Assembly (NCBI GenBank): GCA_964384025.1
Contig: CAYLJJ010000015.1
Coordinates: 1 to 64,000, forward strand
Length of the DNA: 64,000 nt
Source: CAYLJJ01 sp964384025
GTDB lineage: Bacteria > Myxococcota_A > Bradymonadia > UBA7976 > UBA1532
Direction of reading: 5' to 3'
Positions 26,182 through 35,013 of this stretch are shown here, piece after piece. The first letter of the stretch is position 1, and every line of letters begins with the position of its first letter. The notes beneath the pieces are model-generated. The model was not told where the DNA came from. It ran no database searches and saw only the letters and a list, made by a program, of their open reading frames with translations. The position numbers and the translations under genes are program-made.

Positions 26182-28530
26182 TCAGAACGGAATACAAACA
26201 TCGATACCAGATCGAAGACCATAATCAGAACCATCGCCGCTACAGCTGAGCCCTATAAGGCAATCTGAATCTTGATCACAATCTCCCTCACCCTCGGCGC
26301 AGGGGCAGTCGGAGTTACAGTAGGCCCAGCCTCCATTAGATCCGCTACAGAGGCCACAAGAGCCCCCGCGATCTACGCCGATCTCATCTCCATCCATCGT
26401 GCCGTTCTGACAGTGGGCAGGCCAGCAAACATCTCGACCTGAGGGCAGGCCAAAGCGTCCGCTGTTGGCGATCCCACAGAGCAGCTCTCCTTGACAGTGG
26501 CTGTCGGCGTTGCAGTCCCCCTCTCCTTCGGTACAGGGGCAACGAGCACTACAGAAAGAGTAGTCGCCGTTCTCACCCTCAAAGCAATCATCACAGCTGC
26601 CCCCCAAATCGACGCCCACCTCATCACCATCCATTGAGCCATTTTCGCAGTGTTCTGGCCAACAAATATCCAAGCTGTTGGAAAAGGCGAAGCGAGCGCC
26701 GTTGTTAACGCCACAGACCAGTCCTACCTGACAATGGCTGTCGATATCACAATCTCCCTCACCCTGAGGACAGGGGCAGTAGGAACTACAATGATCATAA
26801 TTTCCCGCTTGGCTGTTACAAAGCGCACAGGAGCCCCCTAGATCAATGCCTGTCTCATCCTCGTCCATCAAGCCATTCTCACAGTGATTCGGCCAGCAGA
26901 CATCCAGGAAACGGGGAAGCTGAAAGCGAGCGCCGTTGTCTTGGCCGCAGATCAGATCTCCTTGGCAGTGGCTGTCGGCGTCGCAGTCTCCCCCCCCTTG
27001 AGAACAGGCGCAGCGTGTGGAGCAGGAGTCATAAGCGCCAAGACCTTGATCAAAGCAGTCGTCACAGCTCCCTCCAAAGTCGATCAACAGCTCATCCCCA
27101 TCGATCACGCCGTTCTGACAGTGGGCTGGCCAGCACACATCAAGGCTGATCTTCAAAGAGAAGCGGGGGCCGTTATTCTCTCCACAGATTAACTCTCCCT
27201 GACAGTGAACATCCGCGTCACAGTCTCCCTCCCCAGTCAGACAGTGTCCATCATCACAGAAGTCCCAGTCCCCCAAGCTCTTGCCACCATCCAGAGGATC
27301 GGTTCCATCCAGGAGGACCTCCTCTCCATCACTGCGGCCATCACCATCGCTGTCAGCGTTATCAGGGATGGTGCCCATCTGCAGCTCGATCTCATCCGGA
27401 AGCCTATCCTGATCTTCATCAACCGGACGGTAGTAACAAACATGCGCGCTGGCGGGGGTGCCTCCCCAATTTGAAGCCTTATCCAGAAAAGCTACAACAG
27501 GAAGATCAAAGGGGTCATGAGCCACCCGCAGGAAGAGATAGAGATGGCGCTGCCCTCCTGCGCCGCTGAACTCCAGGGCAGAGGGGCTCAGGCTGTCTTC
27601 TCCTCGAAGCATACGCAGACCATCCTGATCTCCAAAGAGGGCGCTCCTGAGGCGGAAGCGGGTCACCACGGTGCTGATCCCCCCACTGCGTGTCGCGTCC
27701 AAAGTCCCCCCTACATTCTCCTCAGCGATTCGCAGCGTTGAGGGGTTCAGCAGCCCCTCGGTGACCAGAAGATCAGCATCTGAGCTGGAGTTGGGGGTCT
27801 CAGGGTCGCTGCCGTGATAGACGCGCAGCTCATCTCCGTCATAGAAGGCAGCGGGTTGACGCCCTCCCTCGTTCCAGGCGTTGGGGGGAACCTGAGCGCT
27901 CCATTGGTTTCCATCCCAGCGTGCGATCCTCAACTCTTTCTGGCTCAGGTTTCGGTGGGCGACCACCAACTCCCCTTGAGGGCTTAGAGCGATAGAAGGT
28001 TGAAAGCCGACGCGATCTCCAGGTACTTCATCGGCGAGGCTGAGGTTCCAACTCCCCCCTGTCAAGGTCCCCAACTTAAGGACCCCTGCACTCTCATAGG
28101 CCACCACCAGTTCGCCCTGATACAGCCCAAGATCACAGCTGCTCCCGCTGCTATAGGACTCAACTGTAGAGAGACTCCAGAGATCATTCTCCCGAGTAGC
28201 GACACGCATCTCCTGTTGGAAAACATCGTGATAGCAGATGTAAACCCGACCTCCCTCTAGGAGGATGCCTGTATCCTCTACCTCCTCAAAGAACAGCTCG
28301 CTCATCTGCTCAGCCACAACCTCGTCTATGGAGCTGCCATCTGCCTGAATCCGAGTATAGAGCAGATTCTGAGTCCCTCGACCAACACGGCTCATATGAA
28401 CCAGACCGAAAGCGTCTACAGCCAGATCCAACCCGTTACCTTGATCCTCATCGGAGAGGCAGCTCCGCTCCAAGTTCTGAGCCCAAGCGTTAGAGAGAAA
28501 GAGGAGGCTAAAGATCAGGCTTCGATACAT
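26182..28530 (-). CDS. Secreted Cys-rich repeat protein
   Basis: A 782-residue exported protein. The start at 28530 (MYRSLIFSLLFLSNAWAQ) has GGAAG five bases upstream and gives a clean signal peptide cleaved after WAQ or AWA. Residues to about 390 are beta-rich, with repeated phrases like LVVAYESAG and GELVVAHRN, suggesting a propeller. A thrombospondin type 3-like calcium segment follows (DEDQDRLPDEIE, DNADSDGDGRSDGEE). The C-terminal 380 residues hold five modules of about 80 residues, with signatures GDCDADSHCQG, DVCWPAHCQNG, MDGDE and GGSC; the last is truncated. The many paired Cys imply disulfides, so the protein is extracellular or outer-surface. No enzyme motif is seen; adhesion or structural role is inferred. 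Confidence 0.8.
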   Translation of the reverse strand: MYRSLIFSLLFLSNAWAQNLERSCLSDEDQGNGLDLAVDAFGLVHMSRVGRGTQNLLYTRIQADGSSIDEVVAEQMSELFFEEVEDTGILLEGGRVYICYHDVFQQEMRVATRENDLWSLSTVESYSSGSSCDLGLYQGELVVAYESAGVLKLGTLTGGSWNLSLADEVPGDRVGFQPSIALSPQGELVVAHRNLSQKELRIARWDGNQWSAQVPPNAWNEGGRQPAAFYDGDELRVYHGSDPETPNSSSDADLLVTEGLLNPSTLRIAEENVGGTLDATRSGGISTVVTRFRLRSALFGDQDGLRMLRGEDSLSPSALEFSGAGGQRHLYLFLRVAHDPFDLPVVAFLDKASNWGGTPASAHVCYYRPVDEDQDRLPDEIELQMGTIPDNADSDGDGRSDGEEVLLDGTDPLDGGKSLGDWDFCDDGHCLTGEGDCDADVHCQGELICGENNGPRFSLKISLDVCWPAHCQNGVIDGDELLIDFGGSCDDCFDQGLGAYDSCSTRCACSQGGGDCDADSHCQGDLICGQDNGARFQLPRFLDVCWPNHCENGLMDEDETGIDLGGSCALCNSQAGNYDHCSSYCPCPQGEGDCDIDSHCQVGLVCGVNNGARFAFSNSLDICWPEHCENGSMDGDEVGVDLGGSCDDCFEGENGDYSFCSARCPCTEGEGDCNADSHCQGELLCGIANSGRFGLPSGRDVCWPAHCQNGTMDGDEIGVDRGGSCGLCSGSNGGWAYCNSDCPCAEGEGDCDQDSDCLIGLSCSGDGSDYGLRSGIDVCIPF
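26185..27240 (-). repeat. Five Cys-rich ~80-residue modules
   Basis: Each unit begins near GxGDCDxDSHCQ and contains DVCWPxHCxNG, DGDE and GGSC; units differ in sequence, so they are an older family of duplications than the lectin repeats downstream. The C-terminal unit stops after DVCIPF. Limits are approximate. Confidence 0.75.
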
Positions 28531-28627
28531 TTTCACTTCCATGCAGTAGCTGAGATGAGGAGAGGTGATTCGTACTTCAGGGTGTCGGATGCTGAGGCTT
28601 AGGATCAAAGAGAAGTTGTCTGGGGCC

Positions 28628-29086
28628 TCAATCGTCTTTGGAAGGACGGTCTCGGACCACCAAGACAGGGCAGGGGGCGTGTCGTAAAATCCGCTCGGTG
28701 ACGCTGCCCATAAGCAGATGAGAGAGCCCCCTACGCCCATGACTGCCCATGATCACGAGGCTGAAGTTGCCCTCGTCGAGACGACGTTGGATCTCATCAT
28801 AGGGGATCCCAGAAGCGAGGTTGCTCTCCAACTTCTCACAGTCCAGATCCTCGATCATACGAGCAAGCATCAGCTCTGCTTGCTCACGAATATAGTCCTG
28901 CATGCTCATGCTGGGGCTGTCAGGGCGATGGATGATCGCGTCTCCCACAGAGTAGGGAGGTTCATAGACATGAAGCAGCTCGATCGATGAGTCAAAGCGC
29001 TCCGCCAAAACTAAGGCTTGATTTAGGGCTCTCTTGGAGCATTCGGAGAAATCGACAGGAACGAGGATGCGATCAAAGCTCGACAT
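28628..29086 (-). CDS. Universal stress protein (UspA family)
   Basis: A 152-residue single-domain Usp. It starts with ILVPVDFSECSKRALNQA and has ELLHVYEP after the second strand. It also carries the ATP-binding loop GSHGRRGLSHLLMGSVTERI with the G-x2-G-x9-G-S/T spacing, and ends in PCPVLVVRD. GGAGG lies six bases before the ATG. Members bind ATP and aid survival under starvation or respiratory stress. It is upstream of, and on the same strand as, the Cys-rich protein gene, with 97 bases between. Confidence 0.93.
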   Translation of the reverse strand: MSSFDRILVPVDFSECSKRALNQALVLAERFDSSIELLHVYEPPYSVGDAIIHRPDSPSMSMQDYIREQAELMLARMIEDLDCEKLESNLASGIPYDEIQRRLDEGNFSLVIMGSHGRRGLSHLLMGSVTERILRHAPCPVLVVRDRPSKDD

Positions 29087-29533
29087 CAGAAGCCTCCAGG
29101 GTCGTTTCCCTAAGTATCCTGCGAAGTTCAGGAAAGCGCCAGCCCCAGTTCAATACCTTTGCCATTAGATCGCCATTCTCTCTTTAAAATGAACACGGCA
29201 ATAGGCGCAGGCCCAAAAAGGGGCCAAGCTTATGAGTTTCTCCTGAGGAAGGAAATTTAACGAAAAATGTCGGAATTGAGGGACTGAATAGATCGAAACT
29301 AAGGAGCTAGATTTATTTAACAAAATCAATCAGGCAAATGTATTTTTGTTTTTATGTACATGAATTTGCCTTGAACGACTCTCTTGGTTTGTTTAGGTTC
29401 TAAACCGAAGAAAATATGAGGCATATCCGCTTCGTTTAATGCAAATCTGCACAAAACTCTACTTCTGTTGTCAGTAACAAGAGATTCAATGAAGCTGAGT
29501 TGATGTGCCCGTACAATGGAGAGTGGCAAAGTA
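29087..29533. other. Divergent intergenic region
   Basis: 447 bases between the Usp gene and the lectin lipoprotein gene. The right half is AT-rich and probably holds the promoter of the lipoprotein. A short inverted repeat (GGCCC, 6-nt loop, GGGCC) near 29205-29220 has no T-tract. No gene is seen. Confidence 0.45.
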
Positions 29534-29742
29534 ATGAGATTTAATTTGATTCCAGCCATATTTATGGCTGCGTTGATTTTTGGTTGTGATGGCGATGGCT
29601 CTTCCTCAGGGAGCGACGCAGGCGGTGAGGCTGGCATAGGCGGTGAGGCGGGCGGTGGAGGAGAAGCTGGTGGAGGAGAGGAGGGAGCAGGAGGAGCCGC
29701 GGCAGCAGCAGGAGAATAAGATGCTGTCTGAGAATCAGGAGA
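29534..29742 (+). CDS. N-terminal part of lectin-domain lipoprotein, before gap
   Basis: ATG 29534 opens MRFNLIPAIFMAALIFGC, a lipoprotein signal with lipobox LIFGC, followed by a Gly/Glu/Ala repeat linker. A TAA at 29717-29719 stops this frame 23 bases before the N run. The same frame resumes after the gap with the same Gly/Glu/Ala repeats, so I believe this is the start of the following gene and that bases near 29700-29742 are mis-assembled. If the sequence is right, it would be a 61-residue lipoprotein. Confidence 0.6.
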
Positions 29743-29752
29743 NNNNNNNNNN
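29743..29752. other. Assembly gap of 10 N
   Basis: Ten N inside a Gly/Glu/Ala-coding repeat of very high G content. Together with the in-frame stop just before it, this marks a poorly resolved repeat rather than a true gene end. Confidence 0.95.
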
Positions 29753-32050
29753 GCTTGGGGTGGGGGTGGCGGTGGCGGTGCGGCGGGCGCTGGCGGTGAG
29801 GGGGGGGCTGGTGGGGGAGGCGAGGCGGGGGGTGGAGGCGAGGCTGGTGGTGGAGGCGAGGCTGGCGGAGGCGAAACACCGCCTATCTGCGAAGATGCTG
29901 TTGACTTTTGTGAAGATGAAGGATTCCGCTGTTCAGAAGATGAGCTTATTCTTGAGATCTGTCAACTCGATGAAGAGTTAGGCTGCATCACCCACATCCC
30001 TTTGCCCTGTGAAGAGAGCAACGGCATCGGCTCTATGTGTAATATCGACGCTGATGGGGTCGCCTACTGCACAGATGAAGGTGATCTATGTGATTCCTTT
30101 TGTGCTGGAATTGAGGAGTGTTCAGGTGAGCCGATTGAGGTTTGCCTTGAGATGTGTTCCTCTGATGCGATCCCAGAGGCATGCATCGAGTGTAGCAGCG
30201 GCAGGACCTGTGATGAACTCAATGAGGGTGTTTGCGATGAAGCATGTAACGAGACACCTCCCAACTCCTGCGAAGAATTTTGCGTCACCTTGGGAGAGTG
30301 TATGGGGGAACCAATCGATGATTGCATCGATAGTTGCTCTTTAAACACAATCCCAGAGACGTGCATCGATTGCGGCCTCAACAGCACTTGTGATGAATTC
30401 AATGAGGGTATTTGTGAGGAGGCATGTAACCAGGCAACCCCTTCTCTCTGCGATGACTACTGCATGCTCGTGGAGGAGTGCACCGGTGAGCCGGTAGATG
30501 GTTGTTTTGAAAACTGCGAGAGCGGGATGTCCGACGAGTGCGTCGACTGTGCTCTTATGGCTGGCAGCTGTGATGAGTTCTTCGATGGTGTCTGCGATGA
30601 GGTGTGTGATCCTCAGCTCGAGGAGGGGGGGGGCTTCCTCTCCTTCAACATCTCCAACATGTGTGAGATGGGTGAGCTTGAGCTGATGGGTGATGCGAGC
30701 TGCTTTATGGAGGGTGAGATGCCCGTTGGCATCACCCTCGCCAACGCTGAGGCGAGCAGCGAGGGGGCGCTGTTCTTTGGCGCCGATGCGCCCGTGGGCG
30801 ACGCCTTCTCGACCCAGTTCAGCTTCGAAATCCGCAACCCAGGCGGTGTTCGTGATGATTGTGGTGGGAACAACGGCGCTGACGGTTTCACCTTTGTCAT
30901 TCATGAGGAGGTGCTCGGCTCCGCCGGTGGTGGCCTCGGGGTTCAGGGCATTGATGAGACCGTCTTCGTTGAGTTTGACACCTTCTGCAATAGCCCCAAC
31001 GAGGATCCATCATCCAACCACATCGGCATCATGATCGATGGAAACGTCCACCATGAAGGGCAGACCGGCGCTAACGTCGAGGGCAGCTTCGAAGATGGTG
31101 AGACTTGGTGGGCTTGGATTGACTACAACGGGACCATGATTGAGGTCTTCGTCGCTCATGAAAATCTCAAGCCTGAGATCCCGAGCCTCACTCGAGAGGT
31201 TGACGTGGCGGGCGTGACGGGTGGTAGTGTCCGTCGGATTGGCTTCACCGGAGCGACTGGTCAGGCATGGGAGAACGTCATCATCAAGTCATGGTCATTC
31301 CAAGGCAGCGCTGGTGAACCAAGCTGTGATGAGACCTGTGAGCTTCAACCCGAAGGGGAATCGCTGTTCTTTGGCATCTCCAACATGTGTGAGATGGGTG
31401 AGCTTGAGCTGATGGGCGATGCGAGCTGCTTTATGGAGGGCGAGATGCCCGTTGGCATCACCCTCGCCAACGCTGAGGCGAGCAGCGAGGGGGCGCTGTT
31501 CTTTGGCGCCGATGCGCCCGTGGGCGACGCCTTCTCGACCCAGTTCAGCTTCGAAATCCGCAACCCAGGCGGTGTTCGTGATGATTGTGGTGGGAACAAC
31601 GGCGCTGACGGTTTCACCTTTGTCATTCATGAGGAGGTGCTCGGCTCCGCCGGTGGTGGCCTCGGGGTTCAGGGCATTGATGAGACCGTCTTCGTTGAGT
31701 TTGACACCTTCTGCAATAGCCCCAACGAGGATCCATCATCCAACCACATCGGCATCATGATCGATGGAAACGTCCACCACGAAGGGCAGACCGGCGCCAA
31801 CATCGAGGGCAGCTTCGAGGATGGCGAGACTTGGTGGGCTTGGATTGGCTACAACGGGACCACGATTGAGGTCTTCGTCGCCGGTGAAGATGTTAAGCCT
31901 GAGATCCCGAGCCTTACCCGAGAGGTCGACGTGGCGGGCGTGACAGGTGGTAGTGTTCGCCGGATTGGCTTCACTGGGGCGACCGGTCAGGCATGGGAAA
32001 ACGTCATCATCAAGTCGTGGATGTTTGAAGGGGAAGCGTTCCCACGATAG
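29753..32050 (+). CDS. Cys-rich, twin L-type lectin-domain surface lipoprotein (after gap)
   Basis: The open frame continues from the gap to TAG at 32050. It encodes a Gly/Glu/Ala linker, a Cys-rich block (PPICEDAVDFCEDEGFRC), three repeats with CxGEPxxxC, PExCIxC and TCDExNEG patterns, and then two L-type (legume-like) lectin domains of about 220 residues. Each lectin domain shows GADGFTFVIHEE, GLGVQGIDETVFVEFDTF and DPSSNHIGIMIDG, the carbohydrate/metal-site strands of the fold. With the lipobox at 29534 it is predicted to be a cell-surface carbohydrate-binding protein. The only ATG/TTG-type starts after the gap (for example TTG 30002) are internal. Confidence 0.75.
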   Translation, partial: AWGGGGGGGAAGAGGEGGAGGGGEAGGGGEAGGGGEAGGGETPPICEDAVDFCEDEGFRCSEDELILEICQLDEELGCITHIPLPCEESNGIGSMCNIDADGVAYCTDEGDLCDSFCAGIEECSGEPIEVCLEMCSSDAIPEACIECSSGRTCDELNEGVCDEACNETPPNSCEEFCVTLGECMGEPIDDCIDSCSLNTIPETCIDCGLNSTCDEFNEGICEEACNQATPSLCDDYCMLVEECTGEPVDGCFENCESGMSDECVDCALMAGSCDEFFDGVCDEVCDPQLEEGGGFLSFNISNMCEMGELELMGDASCFMEGEMPVGITLANAEASSEGALFFGADAPVGDAFSTQFSFEIRNPGGVRDDCGGNNGADGFTFVIHEEVLGSAGGGLGVQGIDETVFVEFDTFCNSPNEDPSSNHIGIMIDGNVHHEGQTGANVEGSFEDGETWWAWIDYNGTMIEVFVAHENLKPEIPSLTREVDVAGVTGGSVRRIGFTGATGQAWENVIIKSWSFQGSAGEPSCDETCELQPEGESLFFGISNMCEMGELELMGDASCFMEGEMPVGITLANAEASSEGALFFGADAPVGDAFSTQFSFEIRNPGGVRDDCGGNNGADGFTFVIHEEVLGSAGGGLGVQGIDETVFVEFDTFCNSPNEDPSSNHIGIMIDGNVHHEGQTGANIEGSFEDGETWWAWIGYNGTTIEVFVAGEDVKPEIPSLTREVDVAGVTGGSVRRIGFTGATGQAWENVIIKSWMFEGEAFPR
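30649..31299 (+). repeat. Lectin-domain direct repeat, copy 1
   Basis: About 650 bases that recur 726 bases downstream with very few differences, encoding the first lectin domain. The differences cluster near the 3' end (for example AHENLK versus AGEDVK in the protein). Confidence 0.9.
31375..32025 (+). repeat. Lectin-domain direct repeat, copy 2
   Basis: Second copy of the direct repeat, in frame with the first and separated by a short non-repeated linker. Near-identity at silent sites points to recent duplication or gene conversion. Confidence 0.9.
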
Positions 32051-32434
32051 CAAATATAGCAGCACACCCAACTCTTGGGCTTGAGACAGCCCGCTTTCCC
32101 ACCATCGGCCTCAGCTCTCCTGCGCCTATCTTCATCGTTATGCTGTGGTCTCTGCCTTCCCTGGTATTGGGCCTTTTTAAATAAGCAGCCCCTCGGCACA
32201 GCTTTACGCCCAAGCAGTATCGCGAAAAGAGGATGGCGGTGAGTGAAAAAGGCGCTGTTAGATAACTTTTTTAAAAAAATAGCCTTATATTTTTAAGCAT
32301 TTGTGCGATTTACCTATGTATTTTGTCGGAATTTGTAAGAACTCAGGCCCTTGATCGACCAAGGGATGTAAGCAGCTGACTCCGCAGGGCAGATGAGCCT
32401 GTCCAAGCCATCACCAAGTTCACAGAGGTACACT
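32051..32434. other. Intergenic region upstream of the MNIO RiPP locus
   Basis: 384 bases without a credible gene. The middle is AT-rich. CCCTTG at 32348-32353 and CAAGGG at 32360-32365 form a 6-bp inverted repeat with a 6-base spacer about 70 bases before the precursor start, a possible operator. No strong T-tract terminator is seen after the lectin gene. Confidence 0.45.
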
Positions 32435-32719
32435 ATGAAGCTCAGCAAGATCATCCCCACCAGCACCTTCGCCCTCTCTCTCTCCTTAGTCAGCCTCGCC
32501 GCAGGCGCGACCACTGGTTGCGGGGGCGCTTCATCCATGACCCAGAAGGGGAGCCAGAGTAAGTGCGGCGCCAGCAACTGCGGCGAGAAGAAGACTGAGA
32601 AGGGCGCGGTCGCTTCATGCGGTGAGGAGAAGATTGAGAAGGGCGCGGTCGCTTCATGCGGCGAGGAGAAGACTGAGAAGGGCGCAGACTCCAAATGTGG
32701 CGCGGGCAGCTGCGGTTGA
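32435..32719 (+). CDS. Bufferin-like Cys-Gly repeat RiPP precursor
   Basis: A 94-residue protein. ATG 32435 has AGAGG six bases upstream. Residues 1 to about 25 form a Sec-type signal (LSKIIPTSTFALSLSLVSLAAGA); Cys29 in TTGCGG could alternatively be lipidated, but the lipobox is poor. The mature part is Lys/Glu-rich with six Cys-Gly sites: SKCG, SNCG, ASCG twice, SKCG and GSCG. Bufferins carry EGKCG-type cores whose Cys are turned into copper-binding thiooxazoles by an MNIO (DUF692) enzyme. The next two genes are exactly that enzyme and its partner. The KCG context is similar but not identical to EGKCG. Expected role: periplasmic metal (copper) sequestration. Confidence 0.75.
   Translation: MKLSKIIPTSTFALSLSLVSLAAGATTGCGGASSMTQKGSQSKCGASNCGEKKTEKGAVASCGEEKIEKGAVASCGEEKTEKGADSKCGAGSCG
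32597..32690 (+). repeat. 39-bp in-frame repeats in the bufferin-like gene
   Basis: Units at 32597-32635 and 32636-32674, plus a partial third, encode EKGAVASCGEEKI-type 13-residue modules, each with one Cys-Gly site. Copy number can change without frame loss. Confidence 0.85.
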
Positions 32720-32745
32720 ATTACAGGGGCGTGACGGAGGCTGAT

Positions 32746-33609
32746 ATGAACCTCGAAGTAGACTCTCGCTTGACAAAGGGCCTTGATCCTCATCGCCTCG
32801 CCTTTGGCGTGGGTTTGCGCAGGTGCCATTTTCAGGAGGCCTTTGAACGCCCAGAGGAGATCGACTTTCTGGAGATCCTCCCTGAGAACTTCATGGACTT
32901 TGGGGGGCGCTCTAGGGAGGTTCTGCGACGCGCCAATGAGCGTTGGCCCATCATCTCGCATGGGGTCAGCCTGAATATCGGCGGTCCAGATCCATTGGAT
33001 CAAGTCTATCTGCGACGATTAACGGAGTTTTTTGAGGAGCTTCAGCCCGCGTGGTTCTCGGACCACCTGAGCTACTCAGCGGCGTTTGGTGTTCAGTACC
33101 ATGATCTGCTGCCGCTGCCATTCACTGAGGAGGCGATCAAGCATGTCGTTGCTCGCATCCGCCAAGTACAAGAGGTTATACGACGACCCTTCCTGCTTGA
33201 GAACCCGAGCTACTATATCTTGATGCCTGGCGCTGAGATGAGCGAGGCTGAGTTTATGGTCGAGGTCCTAGAGCGCGCTGACTGCGGCCTCCTGCTCGAT
33301 GTTAACAATCTCTTCGTTAACGCAAGCAACCATAACTACGATGCCTATGCCTTCATCGACATGATGCCTGCAAGCCGTGTGATGCAATACCATATGGCAG
33401 GGCATGACGACTCCGGGCCTTTTCTGCTTGATACACATGGAGATCACATCAATGACTCAGTGTTCAAGCTATATGAGTATACGCTCCGCGCCCTTGGCCC
33501 TGCCTGGACCCTGCTTGAGTGGGACAATGAGATCCCTACTTGGGAGACGCTCCAGGCTGAGAACCGCGCGATCAGAGGTGTCGCTGAGCGCGCCCTTGGA
33601 GGCTCATGA
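32746..33609 (+). CDS. MNIO (DUF692/BufB-MbnB type) peptide-modifying oxidase
   Basis: A 287-residue TIM-barrel enzyme of the multinuclear non-heme iron-dependent oxidative family. I chose ATG 32746, with GGAGG five bases upstream. Family motifs carrying the metal ligands are clear: IDFLEILPENFMDFGG, ISHGVSLNIGG, WFSDHLSYS, FLLENPSYY, LLLDVNNLFVNASNHNYD and YHMAGHDD with DTHGDHI. Members modify Cys in precursor peptides (methanobactin, bufferin, TglA). It follows the Cys-Gly repeat precursor by 26 bases and overlaps the partner gene by four (ATGA). Confidence 0.92.
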   Translation: MNLEVDSRLTKGLDPHRLAFGVGLRRCHFQEAFERPEEIDFLEILPENFMDFGGRSREVLRRANERWPIISHGVSLNIGGPDPLDQVYLRRLTEFFEELQPAWFSDHLSYSAAFGVQYHDLLPLPFTEEAIKHVVARIRQVQEVIRRPFLLENPSYYILMPGAEMSEAEFMVEVLERADCGLLLDVNNLFVNASNHNYDAYAFIDMMPASRVMQYHMAGHDDSGPFLLDTHGDHINDSVFKLYEYTLRALGPAWTLLEWDNEIPTWETLQAENRAIRGVAERALGGS

Positions 33610-34358
33610 TGAAGCTCTCTGAGAGCGTGGGAGTGATGCATCGCCTCTTGCGCGGCTCTTTGGAGCCAGCGCGGGCCGCTGAGTTGCTTGAGGCATCCAC
33701 TGATCGCTTGACCGCCTATCGTGGTTTTGTCCGCAATCATGTGCGCTTATACCTTGAGAAGAACTATGTAGTCCTCCATCAAATCCTGCAGCCTGATGTG
33801 TGGGAGGTCCTGTTTGAGCGCTCTTTTCATCGCTGCCCATCTCGAGAGTATGAGCTTAACGCCAACGCGGAGGGCTTCCTTGAGGTGTTGAGTGAAGCGA
33901 TCGCTGAGGGGGATCTTGGCCTCTCTCAATTTCACCACGAGCTGGCTCAACTGGAGTGGCTGGAGTGGGTCGTCTATGCGGATAGGGTTGAGATGCCTGC
34001 TCCCGTTACGATCGAGCGCGTGGCGATCAACCCAAGCCTCCAGCTCCTCTCCACTGAGTGGCCAGTGGCCAGCTTTGTGAGATCGTGGCGCATGGGTGAG
34101 GCGCCCGAGATCCCGGATGTGCCCCAGCCAGAGATTGTGTTTGTCTATCGAGATCCCCTGCACGGCTGGAGCCGATTGATCGTGGCTGATGACGCACTCC
34201 TCTTCGCCTTTAAGCTGGTGCATGATGGCCTCAAGCCGAGCGAGGCTGCGCAGCTTACGGGGCTCAAAGAGGTTGAACTGTTCTCTATTCTCCAGAGCGC
34301 TGTTGAGACGGGCATCCTCGTAGCGCCTCAGTCGATGCAGAGACTCCCTAAAACTTGA
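33606..34358 (+). CDS. DUF2063 BufC/HvfC-type partner of the MNIO enzyme
   Basis: A 250-residue protein whose N-terminal half matches the DUF2063 domain: RLTAYRGFVRNHVRLYLEKNY in parts, VLFERSFHRCPSREYELN and FLEVLSEAI. The C-terminal half is winged-helix-like (GLKEVELFSILQSAVETGIL). These proteins bind the precursor and present it to the DUF692 enzyme. The start ATG overlaps the upstream stop (ATGA); ATG 33609 is an equal alternative. Confidence 0.85.
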   Translation: MMKLSESVGVMHRLLRGSLEPARAAELLEASTDRLTAYRGFVRNHVRLYLEKNYVVLHQILQPDVWEVLFERSFHRCPSREYELNANAEGFLEVLSEAIAEGDLGLSQFHHELAQLEWLEWVVYADRVEMPAPVTIERVAINPSLQLLSTEWPVASFVRSWRMGEAPEIPDVPQPEIVFVYRDPLHGWSRLIVADDALLFAFKLVHDGLKPSEAAQLTGLKEVELFSILQSAVETGILVAPQSMQRLPKT

Positions 34359-34433
34359 CGCTCGTCATTGAGCAAAAACGGTCCCTACAGAACACAAAAC
34401 CAGAGCAGGAATGCTCTTGATGGAGATGATACA

Positions 34434-35012
34434 ATGATCAAATTTCTGGCTGTAATGTCCCTCCTGAGTCTGCCTCTGTTCAACGCCAATGCTGAGCGCT
34501 ATGAGTTTGAAACTGCCCCCAAACATGTGACGTTGACCTTTGAGTCCTTGATGGAGATCGAAGATATCCTGGGTACATCGCATTCGATCCAGGGGGGCGT
34601 TGATTTCGACAAGGGCACTTTTAAGGTGAGGGTGCCTGTAAGCTCCTTGAAGACTGGCATTGAGATGCGTGATGAGCATATACAGGGTGAGATGTGGCTG
34701 AACGCCGCTGAACACCCATATCTACAGTTCCAGGGCGATAAGATCGAGAAGCTGGATGAGAAGAAGATCCGACTCAGCGGCCTCTTCACCGCCAAGGGGG
34801 TCTCCACTCCGCTGACCACGGTGGCTCAGATTCGCCGCATCCCCGCTGCGCTGGCGAAGAGGCTGGGGCTTGGTGATGGCGACTGGCTCAGGGTGCGCGC
34901 TCAGTTCAAGGTCAAGCTCTCTGAGCACAACATCCAGATCCCCAAGATGGCCGCCGCTAAGGTCAATAACACTTGGATCATCAAGGTCAGCATGTTTGGG
35001 AGAGGACGCTGA
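34434..35012 (+). CDS. YceI-family periplasmic lipocalin-like protein
   Basis: A 192-residue protein with signal peptide MIKFLAVMSLLSLPLFNANA and a YceI beta-barrel: YEFETAPKHVTLTFESLMEIED, KVRVPVSSLKTG and RDEHIQGEMWLNAAEHPYLQF. YceI proteins bind long isoprenoid or other amphiphilic ligands. ATG 34434 follows GGAG. It is 75 bases after the DUF2063 gene on the same strand, so it may belong to the same stress regulon. Confidence 0.85.
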   Translation: MIKFLAVMSLLSLPLFNANAERYEFETAPKHVTLTFESLMEIEDILGTSHSIQGGVDFDKGTFKVRVPVSSLKTGIEMRDEHIQGEMWLNAAEHPYLQFQGDKIEKLDEKKIRLSGLFTAKGVSTPLTTVAQIRRIPAALAKRLGLGDGDWLRVRAQFKVKLSEHNIQIPKMAAAKVNNTWIIKVSMFGRGR

Positions 35013-35013
35013 G

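Noticed and set aside
26182..28740. Longer start at 28740 for the Cys-rich secreted protein
   Set aside because: It would overlap the Usp gene and hide the signal peptide that begins at 28530.
29562..29879. 105-residue minus-strand frame rich in Leu, Pro, His and Arg
   Set aside because: Antisense of the Gly/Glu/Ala linker of the lectin lipoprotein.
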